From positions 293,405-357,404 of the forward strand of contig CAWVIZ010000011.1 of NCBI GenBank assembly GCA_963929535.1: a stretch of 64,000 nt of DNA, in the 5' to 3' direction. Positions 8,541 to 16,940 of this stretch are shown one piece after another; position 1 is the stretch's first letter, and the number at the start of each line of letters is the position of its first letter. The notes under the pieces are model-generated. The model was not told where the DNA came from. It made no database searches and saw only the letters and a list, made by a program, of their open reading frames with translations. The position numbers were made by a program, and so were the translations under genes. This DNA is from Pullilachnospira sp963929535 (GTDB taxonomy: Bacteria > Bacillota > Clostridia > Lachnospirales > Lachnospiraceae).

Positions 8541-9359
8541 TCAGCATTCGGCCAGTTCCTTTAGATTTCCAAATTGATATCCCATCTCCTCCCACCTGGT
8601 CAGCAGCTCATCCATGATACTTCCATTGGTGTCAGAGGTGTTGTGGAGAAGGACGATAGCTCCGGGATGGATGCGTCCCAGCAGCTTTTCAAACGCCTCC
8701 TCCCTGGTAGGCTGCTGATCCTGATACCAGTCCACGTAGGCCAGGCTCCAGAAAAAGGTATGATAGCCCAGTTCCCTGGCCATTTCCAGATTCTGTACAT
8801 TATATTTGCCCTGGGGAGGACGGTAATAGGGAGCCATTTCGGTGCCGGTGATGGACTGAAACAGCTCTTCCACAGCGGAGAGCTCCTCCTGGAATTCTTC
8901 TTTGGTGGAAATCTGGGACATATCCGGATGATGATAGGTGTGATTCGCCACGTTATGACCGTCTTCCACCATTCTTTTCACCAGATCGGGACTGGTTTCC
9001 AGATAGTTGCCTACCACGAAGAAAGTGGCGGGGGCATTGTGCTTTTTCAGGGCATCCAGGATCGCTTCGGTATTTCCGTTTTCAAAGCCGCAGTCAAAGG
9101 TGAGATAGATGACTTTTTCATCCGTTTCATCCACAAAGGTGGCATTGTACCGGGCCAGTTCTTCTGAAGAGGCGTTGCCGACAGGTGCTTTGCCTTCCTC
9201 CTGAAAACTCAGTCCCCAGTTGTCGGAAACGGTCTGGGAAGCCGTCTGGACGGAAGTATCAGAAGCGGTGAATTTTGCCGCTGCAGAGCCCAGGAAAAAG
9301 GCTCCTGCCATCAGGCAGACGAGGCCGAAGGATTTTCGGATAAGGGTTTCTTTATTCAT
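8541..9359 (-). CDS. Polysaccharide deacetylase, PdaA-like (delta-lactam pathway)
   Basis: A 272-residue exported enzyme. Residues 9-28 form a signal or anchor helix (FGLVCLMAGAFFLGSAAAKF). The NodB domain shows motif 1 as TFDCGFENG, motif 2 NHTYHH for the metal histidines, motif 3 RPPQGKYN, then WSLAYVDWYQD and HPGAIVLLHNTS. The FD-x-GFENGNT form is characteristic of PdaA, which removes acetyl groups from N-acetylmuramic acid to make muramic delta-lactam in the spore cortex. Cys replaces the second Asp or Asn of motif 1. The gene stands alone between convergent and divergent neighbours. Confidence 0.85.
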   Translation of the reverse strand: MNKETLIRKSFGLVCLMAGAFFLGSAAAKFTASDTSVQTASQTVSDNWGLSFQEEGKAPVGNASSEELARYNATFVDETDEKVIYLTFDCGFENGNTEAILDALKKHNAPATFFVVGNYLETSPDLVKRMVEDGHNVANHTYHHPDMSQISTKEEFQEELSAVEELFQSITGTEMAPYYRPPQGKYNVQNLEMARELGYHTFFWSLAYVDWYQDQQPTREEAFEKLLGRIHPGAIVLLHNTSDTNGSIMDELLTRWEEMGYQFGNLKELAEC

Positions 9360-9502
9360 GATGGGTGGATCCTCCCGGTATGTATCGGTGATGCCTGCAG
9401 ACTGCTGCAGGATCTTGGGCTTACTGTATGATATGATGGGGGATGGGAAAGTATGTGTGGGCGTCAGACGAAAATCTGATCGTCGGAAGGGAGAGAACTA
9501 TT

Positions 9503-10174
9503 GTGATTGAGGTTTATTACGCGGAAGATGATGAAATCATCGCCCAATCCGTAAAAGAATACCTGGAACAGCAAAACTGCAAGGTGACCATCTTCGGCGC
9601 GATTACCGATATGAAAAAAGCGCTGATCAGACATTTGCCCGCCGTTATTTTGCTGGATTGGAATATGCCGGATGGCCAGGGAAACCAATTGTGCCGCTGG
9701 ATCCGGGATAGATGGAACGATCTGCCCGTTATCTATCTGACGGTCCGCGGTGACTCCTGCGATATTGTCAGCGGTTTTGGGAATGGCGCAGACGATTATG
9801 TGGTAAAACCTTTTGATCTTGCTGTTCTGCACTCCCGCATTCTGGCGCTGCTTCGCAGATCCCAAAGTACGAAAGCAGCGAAATTGTTCTGTGATGACCT
9901 GATATTGGATAAAGAAAAAGCCGCTGTCTACTATCAGCAGAAAGAGATCACTGTAAGTCAGTCAGAATATAAGATCCTTCTGCTGTTGATGGAAAATAAA
10001 GGAAAAACCGTCACCAGGAGACAACTTTTGGAGCAGGTTTGGGATAGCAGCGGGAACTATGTCAATGACAATACGTTGACAGTTGCCATGAAGCGGCTGA
10101 GAGAAAAGCTGCAGCATCCGTTCTGCTTGAAAACGGTCAGAAGTTTCGGCTACCGCATGGAGGATACGAAATGA
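9503..10174 (+). CDS. OmpR-family response regulator (module 1)
   Basis: The receiver domain has the acidic pair ED-D near residue 9, phosphoacceptor D52 in LLDWNMPDG and K102 in VVKPFD. A C-terminal winged helix follows (residues ~130-220). GTG at 9503 is chosen because GGAAGGGAGAG precedes it; the longer frame from 9443 has extra residues before the receiver fold. It overlaps the kinase gene by 4 bases. With the kinase and downstream FtsX-type ABC genes, it forms a BceRS-BceAB-like module that usually responds to antimicrobial peptides. The A+T content appears higher than in module 2. Confidence 0.9.
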   Translation: MIEVYYAEDDEIIAQSVKEYLEQQNCKVTIFGAITDMKKALIRHLPAVILLDWNMPDGQGNQLCRWIRDRWNDLPVIYLTVRGDSCDIVSGFGNGADDYVVKPFDLAVLHSRILALLRRSQSTKAAKLFCDDLILDKEKAAVYYQQKEITVSQSEYKILLLLMENKGKTVTRRQLLEQVWDSSGNYVNDNTLTVAMKRLREKLQHPFCLKTVRSFGYRMEDTK

Positions 10175-11358
10175 GTGAAAAAAAGAAACGAGGAATTCTG
10201 CTGCTTTTCCCAGTCGTAGTCCTCTTATGGGGGATGATTTTCACGTCTTTGTTATTTTATCATACATATCAACAGACAGCCTATCAACATATTTCCGCAT
10301 TCTGCGAAGTTATTCTGGAAAATTCCCCCGAAGCCGAGCCGCAGTTGTTGTCTGACTTGAAAGCGTATCATTCGCTGACCGAGCAGGAGATAGCTGAAAA
10401 TAACTATTTGGGAAAGTATGGCTATCGGCCAGGGGAATTTTGCAAAGGGCTTCCGACGCATACGTTTCTTCTTCCTGTCATGTTGTTCCTTATGGTTTCG
10501 GGAGCCTTTGTCTTAACGGTATGGTGGTTTCGCAGGCGCAGTCAAAAACGTATTGTCGATCTGACCGAGTATTTGGAGCGAATCAACATAGGAGCCGGAG
10601 GAGCATTGGTACAGACGCAGGAAGATGAGTTCTCTCAATTGCAGGACGAGATATACAAAACGGTTACAGCACTCTATCAGACCAGAGAAGCAGCCGTTTC
10701 CGCAAAGAAAAACTTTGCGGAAAATCTGGCAAATATCGCCCACCAGCTGAAAACACCGATTACAGCAGCCTTCCTGTCTTTACAGCTTATGAAGAAGGAA
10801 GCAGCCAATAGATATGCCGGTCAGATCGAAAAGCAGTTGGAGCGGCTGAACCGTCTGGAAGAATCCCTGCTCATGCTTTCTAAGATTGATGCAGGAGGGC
10901 TGCTGCTGAAATACGAAAAAGTTGACATTTACACAGCGCTCAGTCTGGCGGCGGAAAATCTGATTGATTTATTGCGGGAGAACCATATTTCCATCGAGAT
11001 TCCGGAAAATGGCTGTGTTGAATTTGCCGGTGACCTGGAATGGACAATGGAAGCCTGTATCAATTTGATGAAAAACTGTATGGAGCATTCACAACCTGGG
11101 GGGATTGTACATTGTGATTATTCGGTGAATCCTCTTTATGCGGAAATTCGGATATGGGACGATGGGACGGGTTTTGATACGGAGGACCTGCCGCATCTAT
11201 TTGAACGCTTTTATCGCGGCAGGCGTGCAACAGGAAACGGCATCGGAATCGGTTTGGCGCTTGCTCGTTCTGTCTTTGAGCTGCAGAACGGGACGGTTAC
11301 CGCCTGTAATCTGCAAAACGGCGGCGCGTGTTTTGAAATAAGGATATACAGTCACTGA
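10171..11358 (+). CDS. Sensor histidine kinase (module 1)
   Basis: A 395-residue kinase with membrane helices at about 9-30 and 97-119, enclosing a short extracytoplasmic segment. The phosphorylated histidine is H191 in IAHQLKTPIT. The ATP-binding part has an N box (LMKNCMEH), DDGTGFD and GNGIGIGLALA. It partners the overlapping response regulator. The extracellular loop is about 65 residues, longer than in BceS-type kinases that sense only through the transporter. Confidence 0.9.
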   Translation: MSEKKKRGILLLFPVVVLLWGMIFTSLLFYHTYQQTAYQHISAFCEVILENSPEAEPQLLSDLKAYHSLTEQEIAENNYLGKYGYRPGEFCKGLPTHTFLLPVMLFLMVSGAFVLTVWWFRRRSQKRIVDLTEYLERINIGAGGALVQTQEDEFSQLQDEIYKTVTALYQTREAAVSAKKNFAENLANIAHQLKTPITAAFLSLQLMKKEAANRYAGQIEKQLERLNRLEESLLMLSKIDAGGLLLKYEKVDIYTALSLAAENLIDLLRENHISIEIPENGCVEFAGDLEWTMEACINLMKNCMEHSQPGGIVHCDYSVNPLYAEIRIWDDGTGFDTEDLPHLFERFYRGRRATGNGIGIGLALARSVFELQNGTVTACNLQNGGACFEIRIYSH

Positions 11359-11382
11359 GATGTCACTTTACTTTGCTATACT
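11351..11382 (+). promoter_or_regulatory. Putative response-regulator box and -10 for ABC module 1
   Basis: Direct repeats GTCACT at 11351-11356 and 11362-11367 are spaced 11 bases apart, the period expected for OmpR-type dimers. TATACT lies at 11377-11382 with no good -35 box, as for an activator-dependent promoter. An AAAGTGAC at 11415-11422 is complementary to 11362-11369 and abuts the ribosome site. Confidence 0.45.
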
Positions 11383-11422
11383 ATACGCAGGATAAACTGA
11401 CTAATAAAAAGGAGAAAGTGAC

Positions 11423-12103
11423 GTGGAAATATTAAGATGTGAAAATGTCCGAAAAGTATATGGCTTCGGGAACAGTCAAGTCGTTGCCCTGGACCATATC
11501 GACCTGTCTGTCCAGAAAGGGGAATTTGCTGCAATCGTGGGTGCGTCCGGCTCGGGAAAATCGACTTTGCTGCATATTTTGGGCAGTGTGGATAAGCCCA
11601 CAGAGGGAAAAGTACTGATAGAGGGAACCGATATACAAAAAATGAACCGAACACAGGCAGCGATTTTCAGACGCAGAAAAGTGGGGCTGGTCTATCAGTT
11701 TTATAATCTGATTCCAACGCTCACTGTCCGAAAAAATATCCTTATGCCCCTTATGCTGGATAAACGAAAACCAAATCAGGAATACTTTGACCGGATTGTT
11801 CGTTCGCTGGGAATCGAGGACAAACTGGATGCTCTTCCCAGCCAATTATCGGGGGGACAGCAACAGCGCACAGCTATCGCCCGTTCTTTGATCTATCGCC
11901 CGGCGCTCCTGCTGGCTGATGAACCAACCGGAAACCTGGATCGAAAAAACGGAGAAGAAATTCTTGACTTGCTGAAATTGTCAAACCGCAATCTGGATCA
12001 GACCGTTCTGCTGGTCACTCATGATGAAAGGATTGCTTTGAAAGCAGATCGCATGATAACCATAGAGGATGGAAAAATCATCAGGGATCAGAAAGGCCGG
12101 TGA
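11423..12103 (+). CDS. ABC transporter ATP-binding protein (module 1, MacB/BceA type)
   Basis: A 226-residue ATPase of the lipoprotein/peptide-export class. It shows Walker A GASGSGKST, Q-loop region LVYQFYNLIPTLT, signature LSGGQQQRTAIARSL, Walker B LLLADEPTGNLD and switch VTHDE. It starts with GTG after AAAAAGGAG. It works with the FtsX-type permease overlapping by 4 bases. In such modules the transporter removes or releases cell-envelope-acting peptides and also signals to the kinase. The substrate is not deducible. Confidence 0.9.
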   Translation: MEILRCENVRKVYGFGNSQVVALDHIDLSVQKGEFAAIVGASGSGKSTLLHILGSVDKPTEGKVLIEGTDIQKMNRTQAAIFRRRKVGLVYQFYNLIPTLTVRKNILMPLMLDKRKPNQEYFDRIVRSLGIEDKLDALPSQLSGGQQQRTAIARSLIYRPALLLADEPTGNLDRKNGEEILDLLKLSNRNLDQTVLLVTHDERIALKADRMITIEDGKIIRDQKGR

Positions 12104-14304
12104 AGGGTATGTGGAAAGAGTATTCCATCGGATTCATAAAGAGAAATCGCGCCTCCAGCTTATCCGTCCTTGCTGCCGCATTTATTTCGGCCTTATTTCT
12201 GTCTTTGCTGTGCGGTCTGTTTTACAATTTCTGGAATTACGAGATAGAATCCATTACTTTGGAAGAGGGAAACTGGCAGGGACGCATTGCGGGAACCTTT
12301 GGAGAAAATGTGATATCTGACATTGAAAATTTTGCCAATGTGAAAAGTGCCGCCATCAATGACGAATTATCGGATGGCCAAACCCAGGTGATTGATATCT
12401 GCTTTCACAACATGAGGACGGTATATCAGGATATGCCCCTGATCGCCCGGCAGCTGAGAGTTCCTGACAGCTCTGTGACGTATCATGAATTACTGCTGTC
12501 AAGATATTTTATCCATGATCCCCAGGATGCCAGCCCGCCCTTATTGATGGCCTTTTATTTGGCTGTGCTTCTGCTTGTATCGGCATCGCTGATTTTGATT
12601 ATTCATAACTCCTTTGCCGTATCCATGAACGCCCGTGTTCATCAATTCGGTATTTTTTCCAGCATAGGGGCAACGCCGGGGCAAATTCGTACCTGTCTTT
12701 TGCAGGAGGCAGCCGTGCTTTGCATTATCCCGATTTTACTTGGAAGTTTTATGGGGATTGCCCTGACTTTTGGAACCATACAGATTGTGAATGTACTTGC
12801 GGATGGAATTGCAGGCAGGCATGATGCGGTGTTTGCTTACCATCCTTTCGTATTTGCTGTCACAATCCTGGCATCTGCCCTGACGGTATTTATTTCCGCA
12901 TGGCTGCCGGCCTTAAGCTTAAGCAAGCTGACCCCGCTGGAAGCTATAAAAAATACAGGAGAATTACAGCTGAAGCGGAGGAAACAGTCCCGCATCCTTG
13001 CGCAGCTGTTTGGAGCAGAAGGTGAACTGGCCGGCAATGCGCTGAAAGCGCAGAAGAAAGCCCTGCGGACCTCCACGTTGTCCCTGACCCTCTCTTTCCT
13101 GGGTTTTACGTTCATGCTGTGCTTCTTTACTCTTTCAGGGATCAGTACGAATCATACCTATTTTGAACGCTACCAGGATGCCTGGGATGTCATGGCAGCC
13201 GTAAAAGATACCCCGATAGAGGATTTTGATTACGAAAATGAAATCCATGGGCTGGATAACACAGACAGCGTAATCTATCAAAAAGCGGGTGCTTATAGTT
13301 CTGTTCCGATGGATGCCATCAGCCAGGAAGTGAAACGCCTGGGAGGAGCAGAGGCATTGGCCGGAACCTCTGTCATCGCTGCCGATGACGCTTATATCAT
13401 CCAGGCCCCCATTGTCATTATGGATGACAACAGTTTCGCTGAATACTGTGAGCAGATCGGCGTTTCCCCGTCAGAGACAGGGAGCGTTATTCTGAACCGT
13501 ATCTGGGACAGCGTAAACAGCAATTTCAGGTATAAAGAATACGTTCCGTTTTTAACTGGGGAACAGGACTCCATCATCTTACAGAGTGGGGCTGATACGG
13601 CTGATACTGTCACAATCCCTGTTTTGGGCTATACGCAGGAGCCGCCCGTCTTAAGAGAAGAATACGAGAACTATGCGTTGGTTCAGTTCCTTTCGGTTTC
13701 TTCGTGGAAACAGATCGAAGAAGTGATCGGAAATGCGGAGAAAGATACATATATCCGCGTTCTGGCCATGAAAGATAGAACCTTAACGGAATTGCATACG
13801 ATAGAAACGGAGCTGACAAATATCCTGGGGCATGAATTTACGCTTGAGATGGAAAATCGAGTTCAGGAAAAAATGGACAATGACGCCATGTTAAATGGCT
13901 ATAAGCTGATTATCGGGGCGTTGTGCGCATTGCTTGCCCTGATTGGAATCGCCAATGTCTTTTCCAACACGCTGGGTTTTATCCGGCAACGGAAAAGAGA
14001 ATTTGCAAGGTATGTGTCCATCGGTATGACACCGGAAGGTATGCGAAAAATGTTTCGGATTGAGGCCCTTGTTATTGCGGGACGTCCTGTTCTGATTACA
14101 CTGCCGGTCACTGTATTGTTTGTATGGTTTATGATAACGGCAAGCTGCCTGGATCCAATGGAGTTTCTGTCAGCGGCTCCGATTGTTCCGGTCGTAATTT
14201 TTATGGCGGCGATTTTTGGATTTGTTGCGCTGGCATATTATGCAGGGGGCAAAAAAATCCTGAAATGCAGCCTGGCAGAAGCACTGCGAAGTGATTATAT
14301 GTAA
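12100..14304 (+). CDS. FtsX-type ABC permease (module 1)
   Basis: This 734-residue permease has an N-terminal membrane helix (~22-44), two FtsX domains and a large extracytoplasmic segment (~residues 350-600) between helix groups. Helices lie near 150-170, 205-230, 250-275, 330-350, 610-635, 655-690 and 700-725. Characteristic FtsX text includes FGIFSSIGATPGQIRTCLLQE and EFARYVSIGMTPEGMRKMF. GTG at 12100 overlaps the ATPase stop; ATG at 12109 is an alternative. It is the membrane half of the module 1 transporter, shorter in its first extracellular segment than the module 2 permease. Confidence 0.88.
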   Translation: MKGMWKEYSIGFIKRNRASSLSVLAAAFISALFLSLLCGLFYNFWNYEIESITLEEGNWQGRIAGTFGENVISDIENFANVKSAAINDELSDGQTQVIDICFHNMRTVYQDMPLIARQLRVPDSSVTYHELLLSRYFIHDPQDASPPLLMAFYLAVLLLVSASLILIIHNSFAVSMNARVHQFGIFSSIGATPGQIRTCLLQEAAVLCIIPILLGSFMGIALTFGTIQIVNVLADGIAGRHDAVFAYHPFVFAVTILASALTVFISAWLPALSLSKLTPLEAIKNTGELQLKRRKQSRILAQLFGAEGELAGNALKAQKKALRTSTLSLTLSFLGFTFMLCFFTLSGISTNHTYFERYQDAWDVMAAVKDTPIEDFDYENEIHGLDNTDSVIYQKAGAYSSVPMDAISQEVKRLGGAEALAGTSVIAADDAYIIQAPIVIMDDNSFAEYCEQIGVSPSETGSVILNRIWDSVNSNFRYKEYVPFLTGEQDSIILQSGADTADTVTIPVLGYTQEPPVLREEYENYALVQFLSVSSWKQIEEVIGNAEKDTYIRVLAMKDRTLTELHTIETELTNILGHEFTLEMENRVQEKMDNDAMLNGYKLIIGALCALLALIGIANVFSNTLGFIRQRKREFARYVSIGMTPEGMRKMFRIEALVIAGRPVLITLPVTVLFVWFMITASCLDPMEFLSAAPIVPVVIFMAAIFGFVALAYYAGGKKILKCSLAEALRSDYM

Positions 14305-14330
14305 CTATCCAGCCTTCCAATGCCCGCGGG

Positions 14331-14400
14331 GCGCTGTGTGCATGCTTTGGTGATCACCGTTCGTAACAGTGAAGCCGGAAGGCTGAACTGTAACCACCGT
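14331..14400 (+). repeat. R2 hairpin repeat, copy a
   Basis: TGTGTGCATGCTTTGG is followed by GTAACAGT, GA, AGCC, GGAA, GGCT, GA, ACTGT. This gives an outer stem, a tandem GA mismatch, a 4-bp inner stem and a GNRA-type loop. Copies occur at 2611, 50167, 53084 and 55721. The rest of the 270-base gap (14305-14573) holds TATAATAA near 14446 but no clear gene. Confidence 0.6.
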
Positions 14401-14573
14401 TCTTCTCCGACACAGTTCCCGCCTTGTATTCTTCCGGCGAATGAAATATAATAAAAATATTGCTGGGTCAGGGGAGGTATTCCTGGCGAAGTGAAAATGA
14501 CCGCCATCAGGCTGATACCGGAAGATGCGGGAAAGCCAATTGATGGAAGAACGAAGAAAGGGAGGACGCAAAG

Positions 14574-15239
14574 GTGAGGCAAATTTTACTTTTGGAAGAT
14601 GATGAAGCTCTGGGACGTGGAATCCATATGGCTCTTGAGACACCAAACTGTGCAGTCACCCATTGCAGTACACGGCTTCAGGCAGCAGATCTTTTGCAAA
14701 GCGCGGCTTTTGACCTGCTGATTTTTGACATCAACCTGCCTGACGGCAGCGGCCTGGAGCTGCTGCGGACACTACGGCAGAAAGGCAGCCTTACGCCCGC
14801 GATTTTGCTTACAGCTAATGATCTGGAACTGGATGAAGTCACCGGCCTGGAAGCCGGGGCGGATGACTATATCACCAAGCCCTTCTCCCTGGCAGTTCTC
14901 CGAGCCAGGGTAAACGCCCAGCTGCGGCGCTCTGCCCCGGTAAAGCCGGAACGGGTAGAGACGAACGGCTTTGTATTTGACTTCTCCCGCCTGGAATTCT
15001 CCAAAGGCGGCAATCCTATTGAATTGTCCAGGACGGAACAGCGGCTGCTGCGCTTGCTGGTGGAGAACCGGGGCCGCACCCTGCCCCGGGAGCTGCTGCT
15101 GGAAAAGGTGTGGGACGGCGGCGAGTTTGTGGACGAAAACGCTCTTTCGGTTGCGGTAAGGCGTCTGCGCGCCAAGCTAGGGGATGCTCCGATCAAGACC
15201 GTGTACGGGGTGGGATACACCTGGGAGGTGGGAAGATGA
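14574..15239 (+). CDS. OmpR-family response regulator (module 2)
   Basis: 221 residues. The receiver has EDD at 8-10, D52 in FDINLPDGSG and the lysine in ITKPFS, followed by a winged-helix output domain (LSRTEQRLLRLLVENRG, ENALSVAVRRLRAKLG). The GTG start follows GGGAGGACGCAAAG. The stop overlaps the kinase start. It is similar in layout to module 1 but the receiver sequences differ clearly, so these are two separate systems and not a recent tandem copy. Confidence 0.9.
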   Translation: MRQILLLEDDEALGRGIHMALETPNCAVTHCSTRLQAADLLQSAAFDLLIFDINLPDGSGLELLRTLRQKGSLTPAILLTANDLELDEVTGLEAGADDYITKPFSLAVLRARVNAQLRRSAPVKPERVETNGFVFDFSRLEFSKGGNPIELSRTEQRLLRLLVENRGRTLPRELLLEKVWDGGEFVDENALSVAVRRLRAKLGDAPIKTVYGVGYTWEVGR

Positions 15240-16144
15240 CTGCCCTGGCCTGGGGCTTTCTGGTTTTATCTGCTGCGGGAATAGGATTCGGCCTATGGCA
15301 GTGGATGGCCCGGCGGCGTACAGTCCGGCGGCTGAGCGAAATGCTGGACCGGGCCATCGCCGGCGGTTTTTCTGAGGACCGGTTCGATGAGACAGAGCTC
15401 TCCGCCCTGGAGACTAAATTTGCCCGGTTCCTCCGTGGTTCCGCTCATACACAAAAAATGATCGCAGGAGAACAGGCGGCAGTAAAGGCCCTGATTGCCG
15501 ATATATCTCATCAAACGCGCACGCCCATTGCCAATTTGCTTCTGTATGCCTCACTTTTATCAGAAAGCGGCCTGCCCCCGAGACAGCAGGAACAGGCCCA
15601 GGCTCTCATGACCCAAGGGGAGAAATTATCTTTTTTGATCCAGATCCTGGTAAAGGCATCAAGGCTGGAAACGGGTATCGTGGTCCCTGCCCCTTCGCTC
15701 AATTCAGTGGGGGCATTGTTAGAGGAGGCTGTTGAACAGGAAGAGCAAACCGCACGGCAAAAAGGGATCACGCTGCAGGCAATCCCTTTTGAAGGTGTGG
15801 CGGCCTTTGATTCCCGATGGACAGCCGAAGCCCTTGGCAACGTGGTTAATAACGCGGTAAAATATACGCCTGCCGGCGGAACAGTAACAATCTCCGCCCA
15901 AATGTTGGGGATTTTTTGTCAGGTAGATGTGACGGACACCGGCCCCGGCATTCCCGAGGGAGAACAGGGGGAAATCTTCAACCGTTTCTACCGGGGTGCG
16001 GGGACCCGCACCGCCGAAGGCCTGGGACTTTACCTGGCCCGGGAGATTTTGACTCTTCAAGGCGGCTACATCAAAGTATCTTCCAAATCCGGAAGCGGGA
16101 GTACCTTCTCGCTGTATCTGCCGCGGGAGCTGCATAGGGCATGA
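15236..16144 (+). CDS. Sensor histidine kinase (module 2)
   Basis: 302 residues with one membrane helix at about 2-24 and no extracytoplasmic sensor domain. Phosphoacceptor H92 lies in DISHQTRTPIANLLLYASLL. The catalytic part has NVVNNAVKYTP (N box), DTGPGIP (G1) and EGLGLYLAREI (G2). ATG at 15236 overlaps the regulator stop and fits the N-terminal hydrophobic helix; the longer frame from 15110 lies within the regulator. A kinase with almost no outside sensor usually depends on its ABC partner for signal detection. Confidence 0.9.
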   Translation: MTALAWGFLVLSAAGIGFGLWQWMARRRTVRRLSEMLDRAIAGGFSEDRFDETELSALETKFARFLRGSAHTQKMIAGEQAAVKALIADISHQTRTPIANLLLYASLLSESGLPPRQQEQAQALMTQGEKLSFLIQILVKASRLETGIVVPAPSLNSVGALLEEAVEQEEQTARQKGITLQAIPFEGVAAFDSRWTAEALGNVVNNAVKYTPAGGTVTISAQMLGIFCQVDVTDTGPGIPEGEQGEIFNRFYRGAGTRTAEGLGLYLAREILTLQGGYIKVSSKSGSGSTFSLYLPRELHRA

Positions 16145-16204
16145 GAATGCGAAATCTTTCAATTCTGTTAGATTTGAGAAAGGCTCAGGAAAGAATGGTG
16201 TGGT

Positions 16205-16241
16205 AAAGTCTGTATTGTCAAAAAGCAGTACAGACTTTTTT
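16205..16241 (+). terminator. Intrinsic terminator/attenuator between kinase 2 and ABC module 2
   Basis: Arms AAAGTCTGTA (16205-16214) and TACAGACTTT (16229-16238) form a perfect 10-bp stem with a run of T after it. The ABC ribosome site GGAGG begins almost at once (16243), so ABC transcripts from upstream must read through it. Confidence 0.75.
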
Positions 16242-16256
16242 CTGGAGGAATACACT

Positions 16257-16925
16257 ATGAAGATTTTGCAGACCAAGAACCTAAAGAAATATTACGGCAA
16301 GGGAGACACGCTGGTGAAGGCCCTGGACGGGGTGGATCTGGCTGTGGAGGACGGGGAGTTCGTGGCCATTGTCGGCACCTCCGGCTCCGGCAAGTCCACA
16401 CTGCTGCATATGCTGGGCGGATTGGACCGGCCAACCGGCGGTTCCGTCACCGTGGAGGGGAAAGATATTTTCTCCCTGAAGGATGAGGCGCTGACCATTT
16501 TCCGATGCCGAAAGATCGGTTTTGTGTTCCAGAGTTTCAATCTGGTGCCAGTGCTGACGGTACGGGAGAATATCGTCCTGCCTATCCAGCTGGACGGCGG
16601 GAAGATTGACGAGGACTATGTGGGCCAGGTGGTCTCCGCTCTGGGGCTGGAGAAAAAGCTGGACAATCTTCCCGGCCAGCTTTCTGGAGGCCAGCAGCAG
16701 CGGGTGGCCATCGCCCGGGCTTTGGCCACGAAACCCGCGATTCTCCTGGCTGACGAGCCCACCGGCAACCTTGACAGCAGAACCAGCCAGGATGTGCTGA
16801 GTCTTATGAAGGTGACGGGCCGGAAATTTGCCCAGACAATGGTAATGATTACTCACAATGAGGAAATTGCCCAGCTCTCCGACCGTATCGTCCGTATTGA
16901 GGATGGACGGATTGTGACACGATAA
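16257..16925 (+). CDS. ABC transporter ATP-binding protein (module 2)
   Basis: 222 residues with Walker A GTSGSGKST, Q-loop region FVFQSFNLVPVLT, signature LSGGQQQRVAIARAL, Walker B ILLADEPTGNLD and switch ITHNEE. ATG at 16257 is chosen for GGAGG at 16243; the frame from 16200 would begin inside the terminator hairpin. It belongs to the MacB/LolD-like class and is partnered by the permease starting 15 bases downstream. Confidence 0.92.
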   Translation: MKILQTKNLKKYYGKGDTLVKALDGVDLAVEDGEFVAIVGTSGSGKSTLLHMLGGLDRPTGGSVTVEGKDIFSLKDEALTIFRCRKIGFVFQSFNLVPVLTVRENIVLPIQLDGGKIDEDYVGQVVSALGLEKKLDNLPGQLSGGQQQRVAIARALATKPAILLADEPTGNLDSRTSQDVLSLMKVTGRKFAQTMVMITHNEEIAQLSDRIVRIEDGRIVTR

Positions 16926-16940
16926 GGGGGGATGGACGCC

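Noticed and set aside
14331..14573. A small gene or riboswitch before response regulator 2
   Set aside because: The region is explained by an R2 copy and a promoter-like AT stretch; no known riboswitch core was recognised.
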